NCBI GenBank assembly: GCA_963796915.1
Contig: CAWCNI010000004.1
Span: forward strand, 1,240,001 to 1,304,000
DNA length: 64,000 nt
Direction: 5' to 3'
Source: JAENWD01 sp963796915
GTDB lineage: Bacteria > Acidobacteriota > Vicinamibacteria > Vicinamibacterales > JAENWD01
The translations under genes and the position numbers were made by a program. A model generated the notes under the pieces. It had not been told where the DNA came from, searched no databases, and saw nothing but the letters and a program-made list of their open reading frames with translations. Numbering within the stretch: the stretch's first letter is position 1; the number at the start of each line of letters is the position of its first letter. Below are positions 37,328 to 45,663 of the stretch, piece after piece.

Positions 37328-37465
37328 CGTCGCTCCTCCCGCCGCGCGGGAGCGGGCGGTGGGCACAGGATACTCCAATCATTTCCCGGACCGGCGGGGC
37401 GGCTGATCTACAATCGGCGCGGTCGCCTGCATGCACGCCGGCACGCGGAGCCGAGCGAGGTCGTA

Positions 37466-38422
37466 ATGCCGTTTCGTTCGAAGTGGGAAGCGCTCGCCAC
37501 GGAGGCCATCAACCCGGCCACCCTGGCGATCGACAAGCTGCCAGCCGCCGACATCGTCGAGTTGATGATGGCGGAGGACCGCAAGGTCGTCGCGGCGGTC
37601 GCACGGGAGAAGGAGCGGATCGCGCTCGGCGCCGAGATGATCGCCGAGAGCCTGCGCAAGGGTGGCCGGCTGGTATTCGTCGGGGCGGGCACGAGCGGCC
37701 GGCTCGGCGTGCTCGAATCCGCGGAGATGCCGCCGACCTTCGGGACCGACCAGGATCTGGTGCAGGCCGTCATGGCCGGAGGCCGCGGCGCCACCTTCAG
37801 CGCGCGTGAAGGTGTCGAAGACAACTACGAGGAAGGCGCCAGGTCCGTGAGCCGCCTGCGGCCAACGAAGAAGGACATCGTCGTCGGTGTCTCGGCCAGC
37901 GGCATGACGCAGTTCGTGCGCGGCGCCCTGACCCGCGCCCGCAAGGCCGGCGCCACGATTCTCTTTGTGACCTGCGATCCGAAGACCGAGCTGCAGACCT
38001 TCGTCGATCTCATGATCGCGCCCGCCGTCGGGCCGGAAGTGATTGCCGGTTCCACGCGCCTCAAGGCGGGGACTGCCACCAAGATGGTCCTCAACATGCT
38101 GACCACCTCGGCGATGGTCCGCATGGGCAAGACCTACGGCAACCTGATGGTCGACGTGCGCACCGGCTCAGAGAAGCTGAAAGACCGCGCCCGGCGGATG
38201 GTCAACATCATCACCGGCCTCGATTACGACGAGGCGGACAAGCTGCTGAAACGAGCGCGGTGGAACGTGAAGGCTGCCGTCGTGATGCGGAAGACCGGGC
38301 TGCCCTACCCCAAGGCACTGGTCAGGATTCGCAAGGCCGACGATCAGCTGCGCGACGCGCTCGGCGAAGACATCGAGTCCCGCCTGCGAGAGTTGCTCAC
38401 GCACCCGCACCCGCAGCCCTGA
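37466..38422 (+). CDS. murQ: N-acetylmuramic acid 6-phosphate etherase
   Basis: Cleaves the lactyl ether of MurNAc-6-phosphate to give GlcNAc-6-phosphate in peptidoglycan recycling. The SIS domain has FVGAGTSGRLGVLESAEMPPTFG, including the catalytic glutamate region, and VGVSASGMTQFVRGAL. The C-terminal helical part ends in DDQLRDALGEDIESRL. Length of 318 residues is normal. TACAAT at 37409-37414 is a candidate -10 box without a clear -35. It converges on nagB with 3 bases between them. Confidence 0.95.
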   Translation: MPFRSKWEALATEAINPATLAIDKLPAADIVELMMAEDRKVVAAVAREKERIALGAEMIAESLRKGGRLVFVGAGTSGRLGVLESAEMPPTFGTDQDLVQAVMAGGRGATFSAREGVEDNYEEGARSVSRLRPTKKDIVVGVSASGMTQFVRGALTRARKAGATILFVTCDPKTELQTFVDLMIAPAVGPEVIAGSTRLKAGTATKMVLNMLTTSAMVRMGKTYGNLMVDVRTGSEKLKDRARRMVNIITGLDYDEADKLLKRARWNVKAAVVMRKTGLPYPKALVRIRKADDQLRDALGEDIESRLRELLTHPHPQP

Positions 38423-38425
38423 CCC

Positions 38426-39163
38426 TCAGCGCGGCTGCAATCCCGATCCGGCCGCATGATCCAGGATCAACTCGACATCTCCATGCAGCTGCAGGAACGA
38501 CGCCGGCACTCGCGGCGTCACCGGCCCGCGGCAGGCGGCGCGCACAGCCTCAGACTTTCCTGATCCCATCGCCACGAGCACAATCGATCGGCTTCGCAGC
38601 AGCGTCCCGACGCCCATGGACAACGCCTGTGGCGGCACGCGGCCCGGGCGGCCGTCGAACATGTCGGCGTTCGATCGCCGCGTCGCCGGCGCGAGCCGCG
38701 CACGATGGGTGTCGGCAATCAGCGCTGCGGCCGGCTCGTTGAAGCCGATGTGCCCGTTGCCTCCGATGCCAAGGATGACCAGATCGAGCCCTCCCGCCCT
38801 GGCAATCGCGCGCTCGTAACGTTCGCACTCCTTGTCGGCGTCGGCTGCGCCACCGTCGAGAAAGTCGATGTTCCGTCGTACGAGGTTCACGTGGCGAAAC
38901 AGATGCGTCTCCATGAACGCGCGATAGCTGGCCGGGTGAGACGGCGGCAGGCCGTAGAACTCATCGAGGTTGAACGTCCGCACCCGCGAAAAGTCGATCC
39001 GTCCCCGCTTGTAACGCGCCCGCAGCTCGGCGTACAGACCGACCGGAGTCCGCCCCGTCGGCAGACCCAGGACCGCATCCGGCCGCGCGCCGACGACCGC
39101 CGCGACGTGATCGGCGACCGCCCGCGACACCGCGGCGTCGTCCTTCAGAATTCGCACACGCAC
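38426..39163 (-). CDS. nagB: Glucosamine-6-phosphate deaminase
   Basis: Converts GlcN-6-phosphate to fructose-6-phosphate and ammonia. Motifs are GLPTGRTPVGLY (phosphate loop), FNLDEFYGL (catalytic Asp) and LVILGIGGNGHIGFNEPA (catalytic His). Length is 245 residues. It lies 21 bases downstream of the amino-sugar kinase on the minus strand, forming a two-gene operon. NagA, which would link MurQ product to this enzyme, is not in the window. Confidence 0.94.
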   Translation of the reverse strand: MRVRILKDDAAVSRAVADHVAAVVGARPDAVLGLPTGRTPVGLYAELRARYKRGRIDFSRVRTFNLDEFYGLPPSHPASYRAFMETHLFRHVNLVRRNIDFLDGGAADADKECERYERAIARAGGLDLVILGIGGNGHIGFNEPAAALIADTHRARLAPATRRSNADMFDGRPGRVPPQALSMGVGTLLRSRSIVLVAMGSGKSEAVRAACRGPVTPRVPASFLQLHGDVELILDHAAGSGLQPR

Positions 39164-39184
39164 AACACACTCTCCTCTGACCGG

Positions 39185-40129
39185 TCAGGACTCGATGACA
39201 TACGCCGGTATTGTGGCGCCGCCGCGCGCTTCCGCCAGCGCCAGCTGCACGGCCCCCATTGCCGGTTCCTGATCGAGCAGGATCGGTTCGCTCCTCGGCG
39301 CGACGTCGCCGACTCTGGCGACGACATCCGCCAGCAGGGCGGGAATTGCACGAAAGGTGCCGCCCGCCAGGACCATCGGAAACGCAGCGCCCCGCATGCC
39401 GAGGCGTTCGGCGACGGACCGCGCCGACGTCATGAGCTCCTCCGCCGCGTCGCTGACGATCTGCCGTGCCACGGCGTCGCCTTCGCCCACCGCCGCCTGG
39501 ACTTCGGCGCCGAGCGAGGACACCAGCCGGCGGCGGCCGTCCCGGTAATACACCTCGTGGACCAGCTGTACGGGCGCCGTCACCTCGAAATGCGCCAGCA
39601 CTCTCGCTGTCAGCGAGGTCGCGGGGCCCCGGCCGTCCATCTGCCGCATGACAGCCTGCAGTGCGCGCTGGCCGATCCACCACCCGCTGCCCTCGTCCGC
39701 CAGAATGTACCCCCAACCGCCGGATCGCGCGGCGCGTCCTTCGACGTCGCGGCCGTAGCAAATCGATCCGGTCCCCGCGATCAGCACCAAACCTGGCCCG
39801 TCGCCGGCACCCGCCTGCAGGGCAATCAGCGCGTCATTCACGACGAGCGTGGGCGCCTTCTGTCCAATCCGACGCATGATGCCCCGGATCACGGCGGCAT
39901 CATCCGCGCGGTCCACGCCAGCGATCCCCAGGCAGATGGCCGCCGGCCGCTCGCGTTCGCCGGCGAGGGCCTGCTCCATCACTTCGTGCAGCACTTTCTC
40001 CACTTCGAGCTCGCCCAGCGCCGCCAGGTTGGCGCCGGGGCCTCGCGCGGTGGCGCGTACCTTCAGCTCTTCGTCCGCCAGCACGCACACGGTCTTCGTG
40101 CCGCCAGCATCGATACCCAGCACCAACAT
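39185..40129 (-). CDS. BadF/BadG/BcrA/BcrD-family amino-sugar kinase (GlcNAc/MurNAc kinase-like)
   Basis: ASKHA-fold kinase of 314 residues. The phosphate-1 loop is GIDAGGTKTVCVLAD, the second phosphate motif LVLIAGTGSICYGRD, followed by GWGYILADEGSGWWIG and the adenosine motif VLAGGTFRAIP. In this family are GlcNAc kinases and the MurNAc/GlcNAc kinase MurK of Clostridium. With murQ and nagB adjacent, phosphorylation of recycled GlcNAc and/or MurNAc is the natural inference. I use the ATG at 40129; an ATG at 40162 is in frame but has no ribosome-binding site. Confidence 0.85.
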   Translation of the reverse strand: MLVLGIDAGGTKTVCVLADEELKVRATARGPGANLAALGELEVEKVLHEVMEQALAGERERPAAICLGIAGVDRADDAAVIRGIMRRIGQKAPTLVVNDALIALQAGAGDGPGLVLIAGTGSICYGRDVEGRAARSGGWGYILADEGSGWWIGQRALQAVMRQMDGRGPATSLTARVLAHFEVTAPVQLVHEVYYRDGRRRLVSSLGAEVQAAVGEGDAVARQIVSDAAEELMTSARSVAERLGMRGAAFPMVLAGGTFRAIPALLADVVARVGDVAPRSEPILLDQEPAMGAVQLALAEARGGATIPAYVIES

Positions 40130-40211
40130 CGCGCCGTCACCCGGCCGGCGCGCGCGGAACATGTGACGGCACTCGTGAATCGGGTGCGTCGCGCGAGGAA
40201 GGCCGAAGCGG

Positions 40212-40240
40212 AGCATAAAAAGCCCTGACGATGCTGTCAA
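40212..40240 (-). promoter_or_regulatory. Promoter of the kinase-nagB operon
   Basis: Minus strand TTGACA (40240-40235), 17-base spacer, TATGCT (40217-40212). It is a near-consensus housekeeping promoter with a start near 40205, about 75 bases before the kinase ATG. Its -35 box is 7 bases from the -35 box of the divergent GHL10 promoter. Confidence 0.7.
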
Positions 40241-40247
40241 CCGCGCG

Positions 40248-40276
40248 TTGACACTCACAGACCGCGAATGTACAGT
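40248..40276 (+). promoter_or_regulatory. Promoter of the GHL10 glycosidase gene
   Basis: TTGACA (40248-40253), 17-base spacer, TACAGT (40271-40276). The predicted start near 40283 leaves only about four bases before the ATG at 40287, so the mRNA would be essentially leaderless. This rules out upstream in-frame starts, which would lie inside the promoter. Confidence 0.7.
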
Positions 40277-40286
40277 TCGAGTCTCG

Positions 40287-41549
40287 ATGTTCGCTCCCCG
40301 GACGCTGACACGCAACGAGCCGGCCAACCGGCTGTGGCGTCGTCGCGTGCTGCTCTCCCTCGCGCTGGCCGCAGGCCTCCTCGTTCCCGCATCCGGCGGC
40401 GCGCGCGCGCCCGCTGAAGTCCGGGCGCTCTGGGTCACTCGCGCCAGCCTCACCACGCCCGGCTCGATTGCGGCGCTGGTGGATTCGGCGTACCAGAGCG
40501 GGTTCAACACATTGCTCGTGCAGGTCCGCGGGCGCGGCGACGCCTACTTCGCCAGCACGCTGGAACCCCGCGCGGACTCGCTGACCGGACAGCCCGCCGA
40601 CTTCGATCCGCTCGGCTCGGTCATTGCCCTCGCGCACAGCCGCGGTCTCCGCGTGCATGCGTGGATCAACGTGGGCCTGGTGTCGTCGGCCGCGGATCTG
40701 CCGGCCAGCCGCTCGCACGTCGTCTACCGCCATCCGGAATGGCTGATGCTTCCCCGCGCGCTGGCATTCGAGCTCGGGCAAGTGGATCCCCGCAGTCCCG
40801 CCTACGTCGGCAGGCTCGCCCGCTGGACGCGCGCAGAGGACGACGTCGAGGGCCTCTTCGCGTCCCCGATCCCGCGCGACGCCGCCGATCATCTCGTGGC
40901 CGTCGTCGAAGACGTCGCCCGGCGATACCCCGTGGATGGCGTGCATCTCGACTACATACGCTATCCGAACCAGCAGTTCGACTACAGCCTTGCCGCGCTG
41001 CGTGCGTTCCGGCAGGATCTCGACGCGTCGATGACGCCCGTCGAGCGCCGCCGCTTCGACCCGTCCAGCCCGGCCGCGCTCATCGCCGCCACCGACATGT
41101 ATCCCGAACGCTGGGTGGGCTTCCGGCGCTCGCGCCTGAACTCGCTCGTGCTCAGGCTGCGAACCGCCATCAAGGCCAGCCGCCCCGAGGCGCTCCTGAG
41201 CGCGGCCGTCTACCCGGACGCCACGGAGGCCAACGCGCGCCGCCTCCAGGATTGGTCGATGTGGGTGGAGAATCGGTGGATCGACGTCGTCTGCCCGATG
41301 GCATATACACCCGACGCGCGAATCTTCGCGACGCAGATCGCGTCGGTGCGCCAGGTGGCCGGCACGCAGGCTGTCTGGGCCGGCATTGGCGCCTATCGCC
41401 TGTCGACCGACGAGACCATCGACAACATCATGACCGCGCGCCGACTCGGCGCCAGCGGCATCGTGCTGTTCTCCTACGACAGCCTCGTGCACCCTCCGCG
41501 CGGCCTCGAGTACCTCACGACAGTCAGCCGCGCCGCGTTCACCCCGTGA
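40287..41549 (+). CDS. Family 10 glycosyl hydrolase-like protein (GHL10, DigH/YngK type)
   Basis: 420 residues with a signal peptide (RRVLLSLALAAGLLVPASGGARA). The GHL10 TIM barrel follows: VRALWVTRASLTTPGSIAALV, SGFNTLLVQVRGRGDAYFAS, VHAWINVGLV, DGVHLDYIRYP and WIDVVCPMAYTP. The last two hold the likely catalytic acids. The Escherichia coli member DigH cuts denuded peptidoglycan glycan strands, which fits the neighbouring murQ/nagB/kinase genes. The frame opens earlier at 40248, but that codon overlaps the -35 box. Its stop overlaps the next gene's start by one base. Confidence 0.88.
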   Translation: MFAPRTLTRNEPANRLWRRRVLLSLALAAGLLVPASGGARAPAEVRALWVTRASLTTPGSIAALVDSAYQSGFNTLLVQVRGRGDAYFASTLEPRADSLTGQPADFDPLGSVIALAHSRGLRVHAWINVGLVSSAADLPASRSHVVYRHPEWLMLPRALAFELGQVDPRSPAYVGRLARWTRAEDDVEGLFASPIPRDAADHLVAVVEDVARRYPVDGVHLDYIRYPNQQFDYSLAALRAFRQDLDASMTPVERRRFDPSSPAALIAATDMYPERWVGFRRSRLNSLVLRLRTAIKASRPEALLSAAVYPDATEANARRLQDWSMWVENRWIDVVCPMAYTPDARIFATQIASVRQVAGTQAVWAGIGAYRLSTDETIDNIMTARRLGASGIVLFSYDSLVHPPRGLEYLTTVSRAAFTP

Positions 41550-42616
41550 TGCGGGCGGGGCCTCCGCCATTCGCCGACGTCGAACGCCTTCTGCAGGACG
41601 CGCAGCGCCGCCGCGCGTTTCCGGCCGCCGCCATTGAAGTCGGGCGCCGCGACGGCGTGCTCTGGCAGTGGGCGTGCGGACAACTCACTTACGACGACGA
41701 CGCGCCAGCCGCGACGGTTGACACGATCTTCGACCTCGCCTCGTTGACGAAGGTGCTCGCGACGACGCCGCTCGTCGTCCGGCTCGTCGCTGCGCGCCGG
41801 CTCCTGCTCAACGATCCTGTGGCGGCTCATCTCGAAGACTGGCGAGGCGCCGATCGTGAACGCGTCACTGTCGCGGACCTGCTCGAGCACACGGGTGGCC
41901 TGATTGCGTGGTGGGATCTGTATCGCCGCGGCGCCTCACGGCGCGAGTACGCGCACGAGATCGGCACGATGCCCCTGGCCTACGTGCCGCGCAGCCAGTC
42001 CGTCTACAGCGATCTCGGCTTCATCCTCCTCGGCCTGATCGTCGAACGCGCTGGCGGCCGCACTCTCGACGCTCAGTTTGCGAACGCCATCGGCAATGCG
42101 TCGCTGCTCTTCACGCCAGGCGCAGACATGCGGCGCCGGACCGCGCCCACCGAGATGGACAGCGCCTGGCGGAAGCGGCTGCTTGTCGGTGAGGTCCATG
42201 ACGAGAACGCGTCGGTCCTCGGCGGCGTCGCGGGTCACGCCGGCCTGTTCGGCACCGTCGAGGCCGTTGGCCAACACGCACGCCTCGTGATGGAGACCTT
42301 CGGTCGCGAGACGGCGCTCGGCAATCCGCGGCTGATGGCCCGCGTGGTGACGCCAAGCCGTGTGCCGCGTAGTTCGCGGGCGCTCGGGTGGGACACGATG
42401 CGGCCGACGTCGTCGTGCGGCCATCGCCTGTCGCACGCGGCGATCGGCCACACCGGGTTCACCGGCACGTCACTCTGGATCGACCCGATCAAAGACTTGT
42501 ACGTGGCGCTGCTCACGAATCGAGTGCATCCGGCGAGACCCGAGGGGCATGAGGACCAGCTGACGCGCCTGCGCCCTCAGGTTCACGACGCGATCGTCGC
42601 GGCGATCGAGGCGTGA
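41549..42616 (+). CDS. Serine hydrolase, beta-lactamase family (class C/PBP4B-like)
   Basis: 355 residues with the serine penicillin-binding fold. SxxK is SLTK (Ser65), the YxN equivalent is YSDLGF, and the third motif is HTGFTG in place of KTG, as in many esterase-like or class C members. There is no clear signal peptide, so a cytoplasmic or unusually exported enzyme is possible. It is coupled to the GHL10 gene (TGATG). Escherichia coli has a comparable pairing, murQ-murP-yfeW, where YfeW (PBP4B) belongs to this family. Activity could be DD-carboxypeptidase, amidase or esterase. Confidence 0.85.
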   Translation: MRAGPPPFADVERLLQDAQRRRAFPAAAIEVGRRDGVLWQWACGQLTYDDDAPAATVDTIFDLASLTKVLATTPLVVRLVAARRLLLNDPVAAHLEDWRGADRERVTVADLLEHTGGLIAWWDLYRRGASRREYAHEIGTMPLAYVPRSQSVYSDLGFILLGLIVERAGGRTLDAQFANAIGNASLLFTPGADMRRRTAPTEMDSAWRKRLLVGEVHDENASVLGGVAGHAGLFGTVEAVGQHARLVMETFGRETALGNPRLMARVVTPSRVPRSSRALGWDTMRPTSSCGHRLSHAAIGHTGFTGTSLWIDPIKDLYVALLTNRVHPARPEGHEDQLTRLRPQVHDAIVAAIEA

Positions 42617-42621
42617 CGAAG

Positions 42622-43332
42622 TTACTGGCCTTGCGGCGGCTCGCCCGTGGACTCGGAACCGGCAGGAGGACGTGGCAGCGCCAGCCCGCTGCCTGGTCCG
42701 CGCGTCGGGCCACTTCCCTCCCGCCGCCCGGGGCCAGACCCGCCGTTCCGCTGTCCCGTTCCCCGATTGTTTCCGGAGCCGGGCCCGCCGCCCGAGCCGC
42801 CGAAGGTCGGCAGACCACCCGGGGTGCCGCTGCCGGACGTGCCACCCGGAGTGGTGGGACCTGCGGGCTTCCACGGGACGTAGGTGAACTTCCACTGGTC
42901 GTAGGTCGTCGCGCCGTCGGGCTCGAGGAAGGAGGTCGCCTTGCTCCTGCTCTTCACGCTGCCAATCAACTGGCCGACACCGAGCGCAGGCTGCTGCACG
43001 CCGGGCGCGTTCGCGATGCCGGCGTTCACGCCGACGAGGTCGAAGTCGGTGCCGGTGATGGGATCCTTGTATCGCTTGCGGAGAAATTTTCCCTGGATGA
43101 GCGCGTCGATGCTCGGCGTTCCAGGGGCAGCGTTCTTGCGGCGGTAGAGCTGAATCGCGCGGTCGTACTGCTGCCCGCGCCACAGCAGCTCCGCTTCCTT
43201 GTCGCGGACCGCCATCGTCCGCCAGACCGGCAGCAGCGCCGTCATCACGACCGCCATCACCGCGAGGGCCACCAGCAGCGCCGCCATGGCAAACCCGGCG
43301 TCGGCCCGAGGCGTCTCTTGCGCGAACGTCAT
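42622..43332 (-). CDS. Pseudopilin-like type II secretion/type IV pilus protein without Glu5
   Basis: 236 residues. The N-terminal segment DAGFAMAALLVALAVMAVVMTALLPVW is a prepilin-like helix, but position 5 after the presumed cleavage site is Ala rather than Glu, as in some minor pseudopilins (GspK-like). A periplasmic head resembling GspG follows (ELLWRGQQYDRAIQLYRRKN, KDPITGTDFDLV), then a Gly/Pro-rich tail of about 80 residues. I choose the ATG at 43332; the frame is open upstream through the divergent gene. It belongs to the pilus cluster by content though it is separated by the Ig/PKD gene. Confidence 0.8.
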   Translation of the reverse strand: MTFAQETPRADAGFAMAALLVALAVMAVVMTALLPVWRTMAVRDKEAELLWRGQQYDRAIQLYRRKNAAPGTPSIDALIQGKFLRKRYKDPITGTDFDLVGVNAGIANAPGVQQPALGVGQLIGSVKSRSKATSFLEPDGATTYDQWKFTYVPWKPAGPTTPGGTSGSGTPGGLPTFGGSGGGPGSGNNRGTGQRNGGSGPGRREGSGPTRGPGSGLALPRPPAGSESTGEPPQGQ

Positions 43333-43346
43333 GGCTTCACTATGCT
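43318..43346 (+). promoter_or_regulatory. Promoter of the Ig/PKD lipoprotein gene
   Basis: TTGCGC (43318-43323), 17-base spacer, TATGCT (43341-43346). The predicted start near 43353 is about three bases before the ATG at 43356, a second near-leaderless arrangement in this window. It overlaps the start of the divergent pseudopilin gene. Confidence 0.55.
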
Positions 43347-43355
43347 TGTAAACGG

Positions 43356-44567
43356 ATGATAGCACGAGGATTCCGGCCCGTTTTCCGCGTCCTGCGCGTG
43401 GCAGTCGGCCTTGCGGCCGTCGTCGCGCTCGGCTGCGACCGCGTGCCGTTGACGGCCCCGACGCAGTCGACGATTCTGCTGTTTGCGACCTCGCCGTCAG
43501 TGCCATCCAACGGCGCCATCAATCTGGTCGCGACGGTAACCGAGCAGTCCGGGACGCCGGTCCAGAACGGCACGCTCGTCACCTTCACGACGACGCTCGG
43601 CGCTCTCAACCCGAATGAGGCGCGCACGGAAAACGGCAAGGTCACCGTATCGCTTGCGGCGAACGGTCAATCGGGTACCGCCACGGTCACGGCGTTCTCC
43701 GGGGGCATCAAGAGCGAGGCCCTGACGGTCCCGGTCGGCGCGGCCGCCGCAGACTCAATCGTGGTCAGCGCGGCTCCGACGAGCGTGCCGCAGAACGGCG
43801 GCAGCACTGTCATCACGGCGCAGGTGCGCGACGCAGCCGGCAATGTGCTCGCCGGCGTTCCGGTCACCTTCTCGACCACCAACGGCACACTCCAGGCGAG
43901 TGTGGTCACGAGCGGGGCCGACGGCCAGGCGAGCACCACGCTGACTACGACTGTCAGCTCCGTCGTTACGGCGCAGGCCGGCAGCAAGTCCGGCACTGTC
44001 ACCGTCGGCGTCGCGGCGCTGCCGACGATCGCCTTGACCGCATCACCGACCACCGGAATCGTTGGTCAGGCAGTCACCTTCAGCGTCACTGTGACCCCCG
44101 CAACGGGCGGCAACCCGGTGCGCTCGGTGCGCGTGAACTTCGGCGACGGTGACTTCCAGGATCTCGCGACGCTCAGCGGCACGACAACCGTCGCGCACAT
44201 CTACGGCCGCGCCGACACGTTTACCGTCACTGTGACCGTCACGGATACTTCCGGACAGCAGGCGTCGCAGATACTGGTCATCGGCGTCGTGCCGCAGCAG
44301 CCGGTGGCTGTCACGCTCACCTACGATCCGCCCACCGCCATCACGCGCAACGAGGTCATCACGTTCACGGCAACAGTGACGATGGGCACGGGCGTCAATG
44401 CCGAGAGCTTCGACTGGGTCTTCGGCGACGGCACAACCAGCACGACCACCGGCGACCAGGTCACGAAGGCCTACAGCGCCGCCGGGACGTTCCACGCCAA
44501 GGTCACCGTCCACGCCTCTGATGGGTCAACGGGTCTCGCCACAGCAGATGTGGTCGTCGGTCCCTGA
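43356..44567 (+). CDS. Lipoprotein with bacterial Ig-like and PKD domains
   Basis: 403 residues. A signal peptide ends at a lipidation cysteine (VVALGC, Cys27). Two Big_1/invasin-like Ig domains follow (about 37-125 and 128-220; GTPVQNGTLVTFTTTLGALNP and GNVLAGVPVTFSTTNGTLQAS are corresponding strands). Two PKD domains come next (about 225-310 with VNFGDGDFQ, and 315-403 with WVFGDGTTS). It is surface or periplasmic and adhesin-like. It sits inside the pilus/secretion cluster on the opposite strand and could be a substrate or accessory. It is very rich in Thr, Ser, Val and Ala. Confidence 0.83.
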   Translation: MIARGFRPVFRVLRVAVGLAAVVALGCDRVPLTAPTQSTILLFATSPSVPSNGAINLVATVTEQSGTPVQNGTLVTFTTTLGALNPNEARTENGKVTVSLAANGQSGTATVTAFSGGIKSEALTVPVGAAAADSIVVSAAPTSVPQNGGSTVITAQVRDAAGNVLAGVPVTFSTTNGTLQASVVTSGADGQASTTLTTTVSSVVTAQAGSKSGTVTVGVAALPTIALTASPTTGIVGQAVTFSVTVTPATGGNPVRSVRVNFGDGDFQDLATLSGTTTVAHIYGRADTFTVTVTVTDTSGQQASQILVIGVVPQQPVAVTLTYDPPTAITRNEVITFTATVTMGTGVNAESFDWVFGDGTTSTTTGDQVTKAYSAAGTFHAKVTVHASDGSTGLATADVVVGP

Positions 44568-44663
44568 GCGGTCCGAGTCGCGGCGGCGTTCCGACGATTG
44601 TTTTGAGGGGTTCGATTCCAACACCAGCAGACGGGTCGGATCGATCGGCTGCCGGAAGGCTTG

Positions 44664-45089
44664 CTACCAGTCCGAGTACTTTGTCGTCCCGTCCATCGAC
44701 AGGCCTTCAGCGCCAGACTTGACGTCGTAGATGCCTGGCTCGGCGGACGGGTTGTTCGGATCAGGCTCCGCCGTAATTGCCTGCCACGTCGTGGCAGACT
44801 TGGTGATCGGATCATCCGGGATACGCCGCATGTAGCTCGCCGTCACCAGCTCGTTCAGATCCGCCGGGTACTTGCCCTTGTCCGCGTAGTACTGGTCGAT
44901 CGCGTCGCGCATGCGAAACAGGTCTTCCTTGAGAACGGCCTCGCGACCCCTCTGCAGACTGCCGACGTAGGCGGTCAATCCGATCGTCGCAAGCAAGACG
45001 ATCAGCGACATCACGACGATCAGTTCGATCAGCGTGAAACCACGCTCGGCCAGCGTTTGCGGCGAAAGCGTCCGCTTACCAGTCCGCAT
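44664..45089 (-). CDS. Major pseudopilin, GspG family
   Basis: 141 residues. Prepilin cleavage and methylation motif ERGFTLIELIVVMSLIVLLA (Glu5 present) is followed by the GspG head: AVLKEDLFRMRDAIDQYYADKGKYP, LVTASYMRRIPDDPIT and IYDVKSGAEGLSMDGTTKYSDW. It overlaps the upstream pseudopilin by 14 bases and is last in the secretin-led operon. Confidence 0.92.
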   Translation of the reverse strand: MRTGKRTLSPQTLAERGFTLIELIVVMSLIVLLATIGLTAYVGSLQRGREAVLKEDLFRMRDAIDQYYADKGKYPADLNELVTASYMRRIPDDPITKSATTWQAITAEPDPNNPSAEPGIYDVKSGAEGLSMDGTTKYSDW

Positions 45090-45609
45090 ACCTGGTCCCG
45101 TCGAGGGCCGTGCCCTCGCTCTTGGTGTAGACGTCGTAGACGTCCTGGCCGCCCCACGACTTCGACTCGGGCTTGTCTTCGTACGCGCGCAACGCCCAGT
45201 CCGGCTTGCCAGTCATCGGGTCGTTCGGAATGCGGCGCAGGAACTTGAGCGTGTGCGACGTGCTGCTGTCGCCGACTGTGGCCACTCCCACGACGAGCGT
45301 CTGCAGGTCCGGCGGATACCCTTCGCTGCCGGCGCGAATGGAGGTCGGCGGGATCTGACCGCTGTCCGCCGCGTCCTTGTAGTGGTCGATGGCGGTGCGA
45401 ATCTCACGCAGCGACCGGCGCAGTTCCCCCTCGCGCTCGCGCTGCGACGCCACGCGCGCCAGCGGCATCACCGCGGACGCCAGGATCGCCACGAGCGCAG
45501 TGACCACCAGCATCTCGACAAAGGTGAAACCGGCTGAAGTGCCCGGCACCGCGGCACGCGAGCACTTCAGCACGTGAGCACGCACTGCCGCACCGAAGCA
45601 CCCCTGCAC
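45076..45609 (-). CDS. Second GspG-like pseudopilin
   Basis: Up to 177 residues with the prepilin motif AGFTFVEMLVVTALVAILAS and a GspG-type head (LRRSLREIRTAIDHYKDAAD, FLRRIPNDPMTGKPDWALRAYEDKP, VYDVYTKSEGTALDGTRYADW). The C-terminal YADW parallels YSDW of the neighbour, so the two are likely duplicates. The true start is uncertain: the frame reaches 45609, but the leader before GFTF is longer than usual and internal GTG codons could serve. It lies 54 bases after the secretin gene. Confidence 0.87.
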   Translation of the reverse strand: MQGCFGAAVRAHVLKCSRAAVPGTSAGFTFVEMLVVTALVAILASAVMPLARVASQREREGELRRSLREIRTAIDHYKDAADSGQIPPTSIRAGSEGYPPDLQTLVVGVATVGDSSTSHTLKFLRRIPNDPMTGKPDWALRAYEDKPESKSWGGQDVYDVYTKSEGTALDGTRYADW

Positions 45610-45663
45610 GTCTGCACCGCGAGCCGTGTTCCCGGCGAGCCCTGTCCAAGACGGCCATTGTTC

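Noticed and set aside
44600..44625. tRNA T-arm-like GGGTTCGATTCC
   Set aside because: The flanking bases do not form a five-pair T stem, and no acceptor stem or anticodon arm can be built around it. It lies in a short gap between convergent genes.
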